Positions 45,440 to 54,269 of a stretch of 64,000 nt of DNA are shown here, piece after piece; position 1 is the first letter of the stretch; every line of letters begins with the position of its first letter. This DNA comes from Bin5 sp965232575 (GTDB lineage Bacteria > Chloroflexota > Anaerolineae > Caldilineales > Caldilineaceae). The notes under the pieces were generated by a model that saw nothing but the letters and a program-made list of their open reading frames with translations, did not search any database and was not told the origin of the DNA. The DNA is taken from contig CBDDPZ010000009.1 in the NCBI GenBank assembly GCA_965232575.1, positions 806,001-870,000 on the forward strand, written 5' to 3'. The translations under genes were made by a program, and so were the position numbers.

Positions 45440-46943
45440 GTTGAACGACCTGCTGCGGGGCATAACTGGCGGGATGAAGAACGGAACTGACCCGGACAGA
45501 CAGGGCGCTGCGGGTCAAGGCTCCCCCCTTGAAAGGGGCGTCTCACCACGACGGGACCGTCCGGCACCGCCGGGCCTGCCTTCACGTTCGGATCGTGTCG
45601 GCGCGTCCGAGGCCAATCTTTGCCCAGAATGTGGCGGCGCCGGCTTTCTCATTTACGATCTGCCAGTTGGCCATCCGGAATATGGCAAACCGGTCCCTTG
45701 TCGTTGCAAGTTGGACGAACGCCGCTCGCGACGGCGCAGCCACTTTAGAGATGTTCACAAGCTGAAGGCATTGGCACGATTTACTTTCGAAACTTTCGAT
45801 ACAGATCTCTCCTATCTCCCGCCTCATAAACTTGATAGCCTGGTAAGGGCCTATGACGCGGCGCACGAATTTGCGTTGAAACCCAAAGGTTGGCTGCTGT
45901 TCACCGGCACGTATGGATGCGGGAAGACCCACCTCGCCGCGTCCATCGCAAACCGCCGCATCGAGAATGACCAATCAGCTATTTTCGTCGTCGTACCCGA
46001 TCTGTTGGACCATCTGCGTTCTACTTTTGGTCCCAGCAGCGAAGCGAGTTATGACGACCTCTTCGACGAAGTTCGAAACACGACCGTTCTAATCCTTGAC
46101 GATCTCGGTGTTCAGGGCGTAACACCTTGGGCGCAGGAGAAAATGTTTCAGATCCTGAACCACCGCTACAACAGCCAGCTGCCAACTGTCTTGACGACGA
46201 ATCAGAGACTTGAAGAACTGGATCAACGACTGCGTAGCCGACTCCAGGACTTGAACCTCGTTCACCACATTCATATCAGGGCCCCCGACTATCGCGCCGG
46301 CGCAGACCTGGGCCACGGCGATCTGAGCACTCTCTCACTACACGCTTCGCAGCGGTTTGAGACATTCGATGTGCAGCGACGGAACAGTTCCCCTACAGAG
46401 ATTTCCAACTTGCGAGAAATTAAGCAGGCGGCTATGTCGTTCGCCGACAATCCTCAGGGCTGGTTTGTGTTGATCGGAGAGAGCGGCGCGGGCAAGACTC
46501 ATTTGGCGGCGGCAATATCAAATGAGTTGAAGGCATCGAGGCAAGACGACATTATGTTTGTTGTCGTTCCCGATCTCCTGGATTATCTGCGGGCCGCGTT
46601 CAACCCGGCTTCGGCCGATACACAGCAACGACGCTTTGACGAATTGAAGCGTGTGCCGCTGCTCGTTCTGGACAACCTCGGGACGGAGAGTGCGACCCCC
46701 TGGGCCAAGGAGAAGCTTTTCCAGTTGCTTAACTACCGTCACACCGCTCTGCTGCCTACGGTCATCACTACGACGATCGCGGAGGAGAGACTGGACCCCT
46801 GGCTGCGCACTCGCATTCGCGATGCTGCCCTCTGCCAGGTTTGGACAATCAAGGCAGCCAACTATCGCGGCAGCGCCGATCAGACGGCCTCCCTCCGGCC
46901 CCGGCGGTTACAGGGAACATCGAGTAGGAGGTACTCCTGGTAA
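45432..46943 (+). CDS. DnaC/IstB-like helicase loader with two AAA ATPase domains
   Basis: 503 residues, about twice a normal DnaC. A zinc motif (CPECGG and CRCK) precedes the first AAA domain: TGTYGCGKTHLAASIANRRI (Walker A) and VLILDDLGVQGVTPWAQEKM (Walker B). A second domain repeats this: IGESGAGKTHLAAAISNELK, then LLVLDNLGTESATPWAKEKL, where the second acidic residue of Walker B is Asn. The second ATPase may therefore bind but not hydrolyse ATP. With dnaB and the DnaD-like gene upstream, helicase loading is the likely role. It overlaps the DnaD gene by eight bases. Confidence 0.88.
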   Translation: MDELNDLLRGITGGMKNGTDPDRQGAAGQGSPLERGVSPRRDRPAPPGLPSRSDRVGASEANLCPECGGAGFLIYDLPVGHPEYGKPVPCRCKLDERRSRRRSHFRDVHKLKALARFTFETFDTDLSYLPPHKLDSLVRAYDAAHEFALKPKGWLLFTGTYGCGKTHLAASIANRRIENDQSAIFVVVPDLLDHLRSTFGPSSEASYDDLFDEVRNTTVLILDDLGVQGVTPWAQEKMFQILNHRYNSQLPTVLTTNQRLEELDQRLRSRLQDLNLVHHIHIRAPDYRAGADLGHGDLSTLSLHASQRFETFDVQRRNSSPTEISNLREIKQAAMSFADNPQGWFVLIGESGAGKTHLAAAISNELKASRQDDIMFVVVPDLLDYLRAAFNPASADTQQRRFDELKRVPLLVLDNLGTESATPWAKEKLFQLLNYRHTALLPTVITTTIAEERLDPWLRTRIRDAALCQVWTIKAANYRGSADQTASLRPRRLQGTSSRRYSW

Positions 46944-47063
46944 GAGCAATTATTCGGCCCTTTTCTAATTCTTCGTCAGCGTATGATACAATTTATTGGC
47001 CCTTTTTCCTCCGTTATATCTCTTTGCCTGTCTTCCATCGATATGAACAGGGGGATCCGTTCA

Positions 47064-47975
47064 ATGCGCTGGCTACCTCTGCTGACCTTATTGTTTACAG
47101 TTCTACTGGTTGCCGCCTGCGGCTCGCGGAATGCGTCGGTTGAACCGGCCCTTCCAACCAACACGCCGATACCGACCTTTACCTCCACGCCCGTCGGCCC
47201 GGCGCCCGCGACAGGCGGCGGGCAAGCCACTTCGCAAACCCCATCCCAACCCGCCGCCACGCCTGTGCCGCCGGCGGTAACTGCAACGCCTGAGTCTCCT
47301 ATGGTAACCATAGGTAATGTACTCATGAATGTTCGCGGCGGTCCGGGCACCAACTACAATGTGATCGGCACGGCTTCGCCCGGCCAGAAATTCCAGATTA
47401 CCGGCAAGAACCCGGGGCTCGGCGACTGGTGGCAGATTGACTTCGGAGGCCAGACTGGGTGGGTCTACGGACAACTGGTTACCGCAACCAACTCCGAAAC
47501 CGTGCAGGTAGCCTTGGCCATCCCGGCTCCCCCGTCGCCGACTGCCACGCCAATCCCGCCAACGCCCGTTCCCGTGCCGACGCAACCTCCCGCGCCTCGG
47601 TTCCCGTTCAGTTTGGTCAGCGAAGGGAATTGTAACGCTCATTCAGCCATTAGTTTCTTTAGTGGCTTCGTACGCGACGTCAATAACAACCCGGTAAACG
47701 AAGTGTGCGTGCACATTGCCTTCCACGGCCCCAGGAACACAAAGTGTACCGGATGCGGAGACGATGCAGGTAAGTGGGGTTTTACACCCTTCGGTCAAGA
47801 GACCGGGGCAGGGACACCCGTAGAGATCTATGTTGTCAATTGCCCGTCAGGAGTGCCGAGGGACCGGGGGCTGTCTGGGTCTGCGTCTGGGCCGCTTTCG
47901 CCAATTTCCGAGAAGTGGACTAGGACGCTCAGCGGGGGCGTGACCTGTTCGGATATAACATTCAGGAAAAACTAG
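47064..47975 (+). CDS. SH3-domain lipoprotein
   Basis: 303 residues from ATG 47064 (AGGGGGA upstream); earlier ATGs at 46983 and 47043 are possible. LLFTVLLVAACGSR is a lipobox. A Thr/Pro/Ala linker leads to a bacterial SH3 domain (NVRGGPGTNYNVIGTASPGQ, WWQIDFGGQTGWVYGQLV). After a second Pro-rich linker, about 110 residues with several cysteines (VCVHIAFHGPRNTKCTGCGD) resemble a carboxypeptidase-regulatory fold. It probably binds the cell wall outside the membrane. The C-terminal domain is not recognised with certainty. Confidence 0.78.
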   Translation: MRWLPLLTLLFTVLLVAACGSRNASVEPALPTNTPIPTFTSTPVGPAPATGGGQATSQTPSQPAATPVPPAVTATPESPMVTIGNVLMNVRGGPGTNYNVIGTASPGQKFQITGKNPGLGDWWQIDFGGQTGWVYGQLVTATNSETVQVALAIPAPPSPTATPIPPTPVPVPTQPPAPRFPFSLVSEGNCNAHSAISFFSGFVRDVNNNPVNEVCVHIAFHGPRNTKCTGCGDDAGKWGFTPFGQETGAGTPVEIYVVNCPSGVPRDRGLSGSASGPLSPISEKWTRTLSGGVTCSDITFRKN

Positions 47976-48330
47976 GATTCAAGCAGGAAAACGTCTTGAT
48001 TTCTTGCGTGGAATTGCCTTCATTCTCAGTTGCGTTTCCCCAGTTTGTGTTGAAAATCCTTTTGGGGGCGTGCACTGAGCCGAATCCACTTCTTCTCAAG
48101 GGCAATTTGTCTCTGTTTGAGATGTTGTGGTAACTGAGGGCGGGAATTAGCTGGTGCGATTGTGCGGACGAGGATTTGAATCGCCGCCTTGGCAGGAGAC
48201 AGGGTATGTCTGAGGGCTGAAAAGGACGAGAAACGTATCCCTTTTCTCATCGCCAAGTGTCGCGCAAATGACATCAACATAGAAGGCAATTGAGACGCTT
48301 AGCAGCCAACTGGCTGGTACTTCGATCACC
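47976..48330 (+). other. 355-base intergenic region
   Basis: No gene is supported. Around 48145-48205 the minus strand resembles the 3' end of a tRNA (a GATTCAAATCCTC-like T-loop and an acceptor-like end), but the T-stem does not pair well, so it looks like a degenerate fragment and not a tRNA gene. Minus-strand open frames here are artefacts. Confidence 0.4.
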
Positions 48331-49611
48331 GTGAAACGCGCAGTACGTGAAATTCTGATTCTGTGGGCCGGCCTGCTGCTGTGCGGCGGACTGGCCCTTT
48401 TGCTGTTGGCGCTGAGCCCTGGCCGCCAGTGGCTCGGGTCTCAGACCGGCGAAACGGCATTTCTGCCACAGATCAAAGGACTTACCGACCTGGCAGGAGG
48501 GATGCTCCGTCCGCGTCCGCAACTTGCCGCGCAAGAAGTGACGGATCATGCCGGCGTATCTCCGTTCGGGGTAAATGTCTTTCTCGAGCAGGAGGTCGAA
48601 CCGGCCAAACGCGAGCGGGCCGTACAGCTGGCCGCACAGGCCGGATTCAAGTGGCTGCGGCAGGAGTTTCCTTGGGAGGACATCGAGGTTCACGGCAAAG
48701 GCGACTTCGAGGACCGCCGCCACGAGCCGGCCCGCTCCGCCTGGGAAAAATACGATCACATCGTTGACCTTGCCGATCAATACGAATTGCAATTGATCGT
48801 CAGGATCTCAAATCCACCTGCATGGAGCCGCGCCGAGGGCAACGAGGCCGGTTCTTACGCGCCGCCCGACAACTACCAGGACTTCGCCGATTTCGCCGGC
48901 GCCATGGCCGCCCGCTACCAGGGCCGCGTCCGATACTACCAGCTGTGGAACGAACCGAATATCTATCCGGAATGGGGCATCAATACCATCGATCCGGAAG
49001 CCTACGTCGATCTGCTCAAGGCCGGTGCAACTGCAATCCGCGCTATCGACCCCGAAGCGGTGATCATTGCCGGCGCGCTGGCCGCGACTGTGGATCTGGA
49101 CGGAACGGCGGTCCCCGGACGCAGCTTCTCCGATCTGCTCTTCCTGCAGAGAATGTACGACGCCGGCGCGGCACCCTACTTCGATGTGATGGCCACACAG
49201 GGCTACGGGCTCTGGTCCGGGCCGACTGACCGGCGCATGCACCCGCGCGTCATGAACTGCGGCCGGCCGCAGTTCATACGCGATCTGATGGTCGTCAACG
49301 GCGACGGGCACAAGCCCATCTGGATAAGCGAAATGAACTGGAACGCGGCCCCGACAGATGTCGAACCGCGATACGGTCGGGTCAGTCTTGAAGAGCAAGC
49401 CGCCAATCTGCCTCTGGCTTACGAACGAATTCTCAATGACTGGCCCTGGCTAGGCGTCGCCAACGTCTGGTACCTGAAGCGCGCCACCGACCTCTGGGAG
49501 CAGAATCGACAGCCAGAGGCCTACTTCCGTCTCCTTGCGCCAGATTTCACTCCGCAGCCGGTCTATGAATCGGTCAGGTCTTTCATTTCCGGCGTGGGTG
49601 GTCAAGACTGA
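48331..49611 (+). CDS. Membrane-anchored clan-A glycoside hydrolase (GH39/GH5-like)
   Basis: 426 residues, GTG start. Residues about 8-30 (ILILWAGLLLCGGLALLLLA) form a membrane anchor. The barrel has VRYYQLWNEPNIYPEWG, with Glu as acid/base, and KPIWISEMNWNAAP, with Glu as nucleophile, as in clan GH-A enzymes. Specificity cannot be read. The next gene starts three bases later, so it is probably co-expressed with that membrane protein, perhaps for surface glycan processing. Confidence 0.78.
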   Translation: MKRAVREILILWAGLLLCGGLALLLLALSPGRQWLGSQTGETAFLPQIKGLTDLAGGMLRPRPQLAAQEVTDHAGVSPFGVNVFLEQEVEPAKRERAVQLAAQAGFKWLRQEFPWEDIEVHGKGDFEDRRHEPARSAWEKYDHIVDLADQYELQLIVRISNPPAWSRAEGNEAGSYAPPDNYQDFADFAGAMAARYQGRVRYYQLWNEPNIYPEWGINTIDPEAYVDLLKAGATAIRAIDPEAVIIAGALAATVDLDGTAVPGRSFSDLLFLQRMYDAGAAPYFDVMATQGYGLWSGPTDRRMHPRVMNCGRPQFIRDLMVVNGDGHKPIWISEMNWNAAPTDVEPRYGRVSLEEQAANLPLAYERILNDWPWLGVANVWYLKRATDLWEQNRQPEAYFRLLAPDFTPQPVYESVRSFISGVGGQD

Positions 49612-49614
49612 ACC

Positions 49615-52059
49615 ATGTTGCAGATGACGGCGCGACCGTCTCACTTGCGCTGCGCCATCTTCATTTTCATTTTGGCGCTTGCCGCCTTCGTTCGGTTTTA
49701 TTGCCTGACTTGCTCCTCTCTCTGGCACGACGAAGGCAACTCCTGGGCTGTGGCGCAACGCAGCCTCGATCAGATCGCCAGAGACGCCGCGGCCGATATT
49801 CATCCTCCTGGCTACTACTGGCTACTCAAGCTCTGGGCCGGTCCTTTCGGCTTCTCAGCTTGGGGGATACGCAGCCTTTCCGCACTGTCCGGCCTCCTCT
49901 CGGTGGCCGCGGTCTACCGGATCGCGCAGGAGATCACCGCCGGCGCCGACCATTACCGCTCCGAATTCGCGCTCCTCGCCTCCTTTTTGGCCGCCTTAAG
50001 TCCGTTTCAGGTCTTCTACAGCCAGGAAGCGCGCATGTACGCACTGCTGACCCTGGAAGGTACGGCGCTGATGTGGGCGCTCCTTGCCATGGGAAGACGG
50101 ATTGCCGCGCAGGGCTTTAGCCCTTTGGTTGCAAGGTATGCCGCCCTCTATCTCCTAGCGGCTGCGGCCGGCCTGTGGACGCATTACATCTTTGCCGTAC
50201 TCTTGGCCGCGGCGGGTGGAGCCGCCGTCTGGTGGTGGCTGGGCAGCAGGGAGCAGCTTCAGGCATACGGCAGTGAAGCCCGCGTCGATGCCCCTGTCCT
50301 CATGAGACGGTCAGATCGCTGGAAGCCCTTTCTCCTGTTCCTGATGTTGAACTTCCTCGCGCTACTGGCCTACTCGCCTTGGCTGCCAACAGGCGTTGAA
50401 CGACTGCTCAGTTGGCCCTCTCAGAACGGATTCACCGGTGCATCGGAGGGGCTGCGCCTGACTTTGCACACCATTGCCGCGGGGACGATCCGAAGCGGCC
50501 CGCAGTTGTCCTGGGGGTGGCTACTCCTGGCCGTTCTGCTTCCTGCCTGCGGACTCTGGCAGTTGCGGCGTACGGGCGCCGGCGCGGCTCTGCTTCTCTG
50601 GCTGCTGCTGCCCGCAGGCGTGATGTTCAGTTTCGACTTAGTCAGCCCCCCGTTCCTGAAATTCCTGCTGATTATGTCGCCGGCTTGGTGCCTCGCAGTG
50701 GCCGCATGTCCCTTCATTCTCCCTGCCCAATCATTTTCGCTCCCCCCTCTGCGTCGGTCTCCGGCCGTGCAGAACCACGAAAGGACGGGAGATGTGACAG
50801 TTCTCAGACTCCCCCTTTCATCAATTGCAACCGGCGCCATCGCCGTTCTGGCCGCCCTACTCGCCGTGACCGCGCTCCCTCCCTACTACTCCGACCTGGC
50901 AGCGCGTGACAACTACGCTGGCATGGCCCGCACTGTGGCTGCGCTTGGAGACCCGAAGCAGGACCTTGTTCTCCTCAACGCCCCGGGGCAAGCGGATGTC
51001 TGGCGCTTCTACGACGTTGGATTTGACACGATTCCTTTGCCTGCGGAAAGGCCTCCCGATCGAACCCGAACTGAGGAGGCTCTGGCGAGGGAAACAGGCG
51101 ACCGTCGGCGAGTTTTTGCCCTTTTTTGGGCAACCGAGCAGTCCGATCGGGAGGGAATCGTCGAGAATTGGTTGGGACGACACGCCTTCAAAGGATGGGA
51201 AAGCTGGCAAGGCAATGTGCGTTTTGCGACCTATTCGATACCGGCAGACCTTTTTTGCGCAGCCCTGGATGAGCCTTACGTCTTCGAAGACATCGCCGAA
51301 TTGTTCGAGTTGTGCCTCTCACAGGGTCAGCTGGCGGCCGGCGAAACCCTCATGGTTGGGCTGCGCTGGCGCCCGCTCAGAACGCCTGACCGCCGTCTCA
51401 AAGTATCCGTGCAGCTGCTGGATGGCCGGGAACAGGTGATAGCTCAGCGCGACGGTGAACCGGCAGGTGGGTCACTGCCGACTACGGCCTGGCAGAAGGA
51501 CGAGATCGTTGCCGACAACCATGGTCTCTCTCTGCCGTTTGGCACGCCTCCGGGCGACTATCGCCTGATTGTCGCCGTCTATGATGCCGGAACCGGCTCG
51601 CGGCTTTCCGTCCACGCCGGCGATGCAGTCGAACTCGCCCGGCCCAGTCTGATCCGCCCCGAACAAGCGCCACCGCTGTCAATTATCCCTGCGCAACACC
51701 GCGAGCATCTCGATTTCGGCCATTTGGACGCCATTGGATACAACTTCCATCGAAAGGCGTTTGCCCATGCCCCTTTGACGGCTCTCGTTGCAGGAGATAT
51801 GCTCCAGGTAACTGTGTTCTGGAAGGCGCCTTCACCTCTCCCCGCTGACTGGCCGAGGGACCTGGGGATGCGACTGCTCCTCGGCGACCAGTCCGTAGAA
51901 GCCCCCTTGGCCGGCGGCGCCTACCCGACCGGCCACTGGCGCGCCGGCGAACTGGTCCGGAGCACGTTCGAAATCCAATTCGATGGATCGGATCCCATGC
52001 TTTGGCTGGAAGTCGGAAACACACGAAAACGCTTGGGCCGCATTCCCTACAGTAAGTGA
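49615..52059 (+). CDS. GT39-type membrane glycosyltransferase / mannosyltransferase
   Basis: 814 residues, about ten to twelve membrane helices in the first 450. SSLWHDEGNSWAVAQRS carries the Asp-Glu of the first external loop, and ADIHPPGYYWLLKLWAG is typical of ArnT/PMT-like enzymes that use a polyprenyl-phosphate sugar. The C-terminal 350 residues form a soluble beta-rich domain outside the membrane (SVQLLDGREQVIAQRDGEPA). Acceptor unknown, likely a surface glycan or protein. It lies three bases behind the clan-A glycosidase. Confidence 0.82.
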   Translation: MLQMTARPSHLRCAIFIFILALAAFVRFYCLTCSSLWHDEGNSWAVAQRSLDQIARDAAADIHPPGYYWLLKLWAGPFGFSAWGIRSLSALSGLLSVAAVYRIAQEITAGADHYRSEFALLASFLAALSPFQVFYSQEARMYALLTLEGTALMWALLAMGRRIAAQGFSPLVARYAALYLLAAAAGLWTHYIFAVLLAAAGGAAVWWWLGSREQLQAYGSEARVDAPVLMRRSDRWKPFLLFLMLNFLALLAYSPWLPTGVERLLSWPSQNGFTGASEGLRLTLHTIAAGTIRSGPQLSWGWLLLAVLLPACGLWQLRRTGAGAALLLWLLLPAGVMFSFDLVSPPFLKFLLIMSPAWCLAVAACPFILPAQSFSLPPLRRSPAVQNHERTGDVTVLRLPLSSIATGAIAVLAALLAVTALPPYYSDLAARDNYAGMARTVAALGDPKQDLVLLNAPGQADVWRFYDVGFDTIPLPAERPPDRTRTEEALARETGDRRRVFALFWATEQSDREGIVENWLGRHAFKGWESWQGNVRFATYSIPADLFCAALDEPYVFEDIAELFELCLSQGQLAAGETLMVGLRWRPLRTPDRRLKVSVQLLDGREQVIAQRDGEPAGGSLPTTAWQKDEIVADNHGLSLPFGTPPGDYRLIVAVYDAGTGSRLSVHAGDAVELARPSLIRPEQAPPLSIIPAQHREHLDFGHLDAIGYNFHRKAFAHAPLTALVAGDMLQVTVFWKAPSPLPADWPRDLGMRLLLGDQSVEAPLAGGAYPTGHWRAGELVRSTFEIQFDGSDPMLWLEVGNTRKRLGRIPYSK

Positions 52060-52200
52060 GCGCCGTGAGCACGCCGCAGGCGCATTGACGACGGAAAATG
52101 CCTCTCTCCGAAGCGCCGGCCGCACTTGCGGGTACCCTTCGAGGGCGATCATGGCATCCAACAGTCAGATGCATTTGCAGTGAACGTCGACCTGGGGTGC

Positions 52201-52248
52201 ATCCCAGATTTGGGGGCGCCTCACTGGGATCGCGGGCGTCTCGCCCGC
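52201..52248. repeat. Adjacent inverted repeats, possible REP-like element
   Basis: ATCCCAG (52201-52207) pairs with CTGGGAT (52224-52230); directly after it, GCGGGCG (52232-52238), loop TCT, CGCCCGC (52242-52248) forms a perfect seven-base stem. The second hairpin resembles palindromic intergenic repeats of Chloroflexi genomes. No T-run follows. Confidence 0.5.
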
Positions 52249-52321
52249 AGCCTGTGCAGTTGGACAGAGACAGCCGGAAACTGGCCCCCATTTTGAATCG
52301 CACCCGTCGACCTGGTTTCCT

Positions 52322-52350
52322 TTGACAAGGCGCAATGCGCATAGTACGAT
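52322..52350 (+). promoter_or_regulatory. Sigma-70 promoter of the MBL hydrolase
   Basis: TTGACA (52322-52327), a 17-base spacer and TACGAT (52345-52350). Start near 52357, 100 bases before the ATG. Confidence 0.7.
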
Positions 52351-52456
52351 AGTGCCCGACGTTGACAGGGCTCCGAATCGGGAGTTACACCGGGCCGTTG
52401 CCTTTCGAAAAGCGGCGTAGAAACTTCAGAACCTTTTGGGAGGGAGTGCAACGAGT

Positions 52457-53110
52457 ATGTTGATTGCAGGCCTCACCGTAGGACTGTTGCAGGAGAACTG
52501 CTACATTCTGGGATGTGAGGATTCGCTGCGCGGCGTCATCATCGACCCAGGGGACAGCGCTCGGGCCATTCTCAACGAAGTTGATGAAATGGGATTGACG
52601 ATCGAGAAGATAATCAACACGCATTCCCACTTCGATCACGTACTGGCAGTCAACGCAGTGCGAGCCGCCACCGGAGCCCCGTTCTATCTGCATCGCGAAG
52701 ACCTTCCGATTCTACGGGCAGCGCCTGAACGCGTTCGCGAGTGGCTCGGCGCCCGCGTCGATCCAATCGACGAACCGGACCACTTCCTGCATCAAGGTCA
52801 GAGTATCGAATTCGGCGCTGAGACTCTGGAAATCCGCTTCACACCAGGTCACTCACCCGGGCACGTCGTTTTCGTCGACCACCAAAATGAGCAGGTTTTC
52901 GCCGGTGATACACTCTTCCGCGGCAGTGTAGGACGTTTCGATTTGCCGCTGTCGGACGGCCCCGCGCTTTATAACAGCATTCAGCAACAGTTGCTGACAC
53001 TTCCCGACAACTACGTCGTTTACCCAGGCCACGGGGAAGCGACCACCATAGGCGCAGAACGAGAGACCAATCCCTTCGTGGGCAATGCCGCCGCTTTCTC
53101 CTTCACATGA
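52457..53110 (+). CDS. MBL-fold metallohydrolase (glyoxalase II-like)
   Basis: 217 residues from ATG 52457 (GGGAGGG upstream). IINTHSHFDHVLAV is the HxHxDH metal motif; FTPGHSPGHVVFVD, FAGDTLFRGSVGRFDLP and YPGHGEATTIGAE give the remaining His and Asp ligands. The pattern fits small glyoxalase II-like hydrolases and persulfide dioxygenase relatives. A thioester or thiol substrate is likely, identity unknown. The gene overlaps an in-frame start of the next one, but that gene's better start is 53128. Confidence 0.88.
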   Translation: MLIAGLTVGLLQENCYILGCEDSLRGVIIDPGDSARAILNEVDEMGLTIEKIINTHSHFDHVLAVNAVRAATGAPFYLHREDLPILRAAPERVREWLGARVDPIDEPDHFLHQGQSIEFGAETLEIRFTPGHSPGHVVFVDHQNEQVFAGDTLFRGSVGRFDLPLSDGPALYNSIQQQLLTLPDNYVVYPGHGEATTIGAERETNPFVGNAAAFSFT

Positions 53111-53127
53111 CCTATCAGGAGAGTGCC

Positions 53128-53484
53128 ATGACGACCTTAGCTGGTGGACTTCAAAGGCTATTGGGAAAGACGAGGCGTCGCGCCCGGCCTGTCGAAACGG
53201 AAATCTCGAACAACGCCGCGACAACGGGCGGATCCGTTTCGCAAGAGCCCGCTGTAGTCTGGCAGGCCGCAAACCCGATGGAGGCGCAGATTGTTAAAGG
53301 ACGCCTGCAAAGCGCAGGCATTCCAGCCATTGTCCGCGGTGAGTCCATGGGCCGGATTTACGGCTTCGTCTACGGTGGACTGGCAGAGCGGGATGTCCTG
53401 GTGCCCGCTGCTCTGGCAGAATCAGCCCAGGAGCTCCTTTCCGAGGAGATCCATTGGGATTTGGACAATGGAGACAGTGCCTAG
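53128..53484 (+). CDS. DUF2007-domain protein
   Basis: 118 residues from ATG 53128, AGGAG six bases upstream; ATG 53107 is less well placed. VVWQAANPMEAQIVKGRLQS with GIPAIVRGESMGRIYG and DVLVPAALAESAQELL is the DUF2007 fold, a small ferredoxin-like domain proposed in signalling. Basic first 35 residues (GKTRRRARPVETE). It is 17 bases after the MBL gene and probably in its operon. Function unknown. Confidence 0.78.
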   Translation: MTTLAGGLQRLLGKTRRRARPVETEISNNAATTGGSVSQEPAVVWQAANPMEAQIVKGRLQSAGIPAIVRGESMGRIYGFVYGGLAERDVLVPAALAESAQELLSEEIHWDLDNGDSA

Positions 53485-53744
53485 TCCCAGGGCAATCGCA
53501 TCTTAATTTGGACGCCAAATTAGCCGAAAAGAAAGCAAACATAAATGGAAAACGCTGTCCATTTGCTGATTATCGATGGTTTTCGGCCAAGAAACCAGCC
53601 TCCAGTCACCGGAAATCATTCGGATTTGCGGCCGCGCACCATGATTTGCACTGCTCTTGGTGTTTTGTCCTGAGTTGGGACTCGATTCAGGTAGCGTCAT
53701 GAGGTTTTGACCCAATTAGATGCGATTGCCCTGCTGTTGCAATG

Positions 53745-53774
53745 TAGACAGCGATGTACGATAACGCTTATAAT
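53745..53774 (+). promoter_or_regulatory. Strong plus-strand promoter beside the bacteriocin-like cassette
   Basis: TAGACA (53745-53750), an 18-base spacer and TATAAT (53769-53774). Start near 53781. It reads into the 43-codon open frame, toward the convergent immunity-candidate gene. Confidence 0.6.
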
Positions 53775-53809
53775 CATGCTGAGGCTCCTTCTCGTAGCTA
53801 GCTTTGTTG

Positions 53810-53941
53810 GTGAACAATCAGCCTATTGGATTGAGCCTCATCAGTCAACACTTAACCACTACCAAGGAATGGTTTTTATGGCGTCTACTCATAGGTGCCG
53901 CAGTCATTCAAGGAGTCATAGCCTGGCTGATTGATTCCTGA
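53810..53941 (+). CDS. Candidate small membrane peptide
   Basis: 43 residues from GTG 53810 (TTG alternatives just upstream). The C-terminal two thirds form one hydrophobic segment with Trp at the ends (EWFLWRLLIGAAVIQGVIAW), ending LIDS. A good promoter lies 36 bases upstream, but there is no clear Shine-Dalgarno. It resembles small single-span peptides in general; no family is recognised. It could also be chance. Confidence 0.3.
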   Translation: MNNQPIGLSLISQHLTTTKEWFLWRLLIGAAVIQGVIAWLIDS

Positions 53942-53971
53942 AGGAGAATTAAGCAATGACCGAATCGACGG

Positions 53972-54002
53972 AAAACGGAGAGCCACGAGGGACATGGCTC
54001 TC
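53972..54002 (-). terminator. Possible terminator of the bacteriocin-like cassette
   Basis: GAGAGCC (53978-53984) pairs with GGCTCTC (53996-54002); on the minus strand CGTTTTCC follows. Lies 22 bases after the stop of the two-TM gene. T-run is short. Confidence 0.5.
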
Positions 54003-54024
54003 CTGATGCAGGACTCCGAAATTA

Positions 54025-54249
54025 TCACCTATCCTTGTTATTAGGATGTTTTGGCTCGAAGACCTTGAAGGGACCGATGAAGACAGCCCCCAACCCAGAA
54101 ACGAACCACCACACGAGAAGCCACCCAGCTGGCGAACTGAAGGTCTGTTCCAAAAAGACCGTTCTGAAGAGGTAAACCATTGCGATGGTAATCGTTCCTC
54201 CTGCACCAAAGTTGAGAAAGGTGAGAATTCGGGGCCTGTGTTTTTTCAT
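54025..54249 (-). CDS. Two-TM small protein, candidate immunity protein
   Basis: 74 residues from ATG 54249, with AGGGGGA upstream. After a basic start (MKKHRPR) come two membrane segments: ILTFLNFGAGGTITIAMVYL and PAGWLLVWWFVSGLGAVFIG. Tail EPKHPNNKDR is charged. It begins 21 bases after the stop of the cysteine-rich precursor on the same strand, so they are surely co-transcribed. Immunity proteins for membrane-active bacteriocins are often small and multi-span; that role is inferred from position only. No family recognised. Confidence 0.6.
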   Translation of the reverse strand: MKKHRPRILTFLNFGAGGTITIAMVYLFRTVFLEQTFSSPAGWLLVWWFVSGLGAVFIGPFKVFEPKHPNNKDR

Positions 54250-54269
54250 TACTTTTGTTCCCCCTTGCA

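Larger units (their letters stand above)
52060..52456 (+). other. 397-base intergenic region
   Basis: Contains the palindromic repeat pair at 52201-52248 and the promoter at 52322-52350. No gene-like open frame. The left part (52060-52200) holds nothing recognised. Confidence 0.55.
53485..54024. other. 540-base region without an established gene
   Basis: Contains a plus-strand promoter (53745-53774), a 43-codon open frame for a membrane peptide (53810-53941) and a hairpin (53972-54002) that fits the end of the bacteriocin-like cassette. The part 53485-53740 holds nothing recognised. Confidence 0.5.

Noticed and set aside
48147..48329. Minus-strand frame containing GGDSNPRPHNRT
   Set aside because: This is the well known peptide produced by translating tRNA-like sequence; not a gene.
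53956..54006. 16-codon frame with a good AAGGAG (53940s)
   Set aside because: Too short, and it overlaps the hairpin that fits a terminator.
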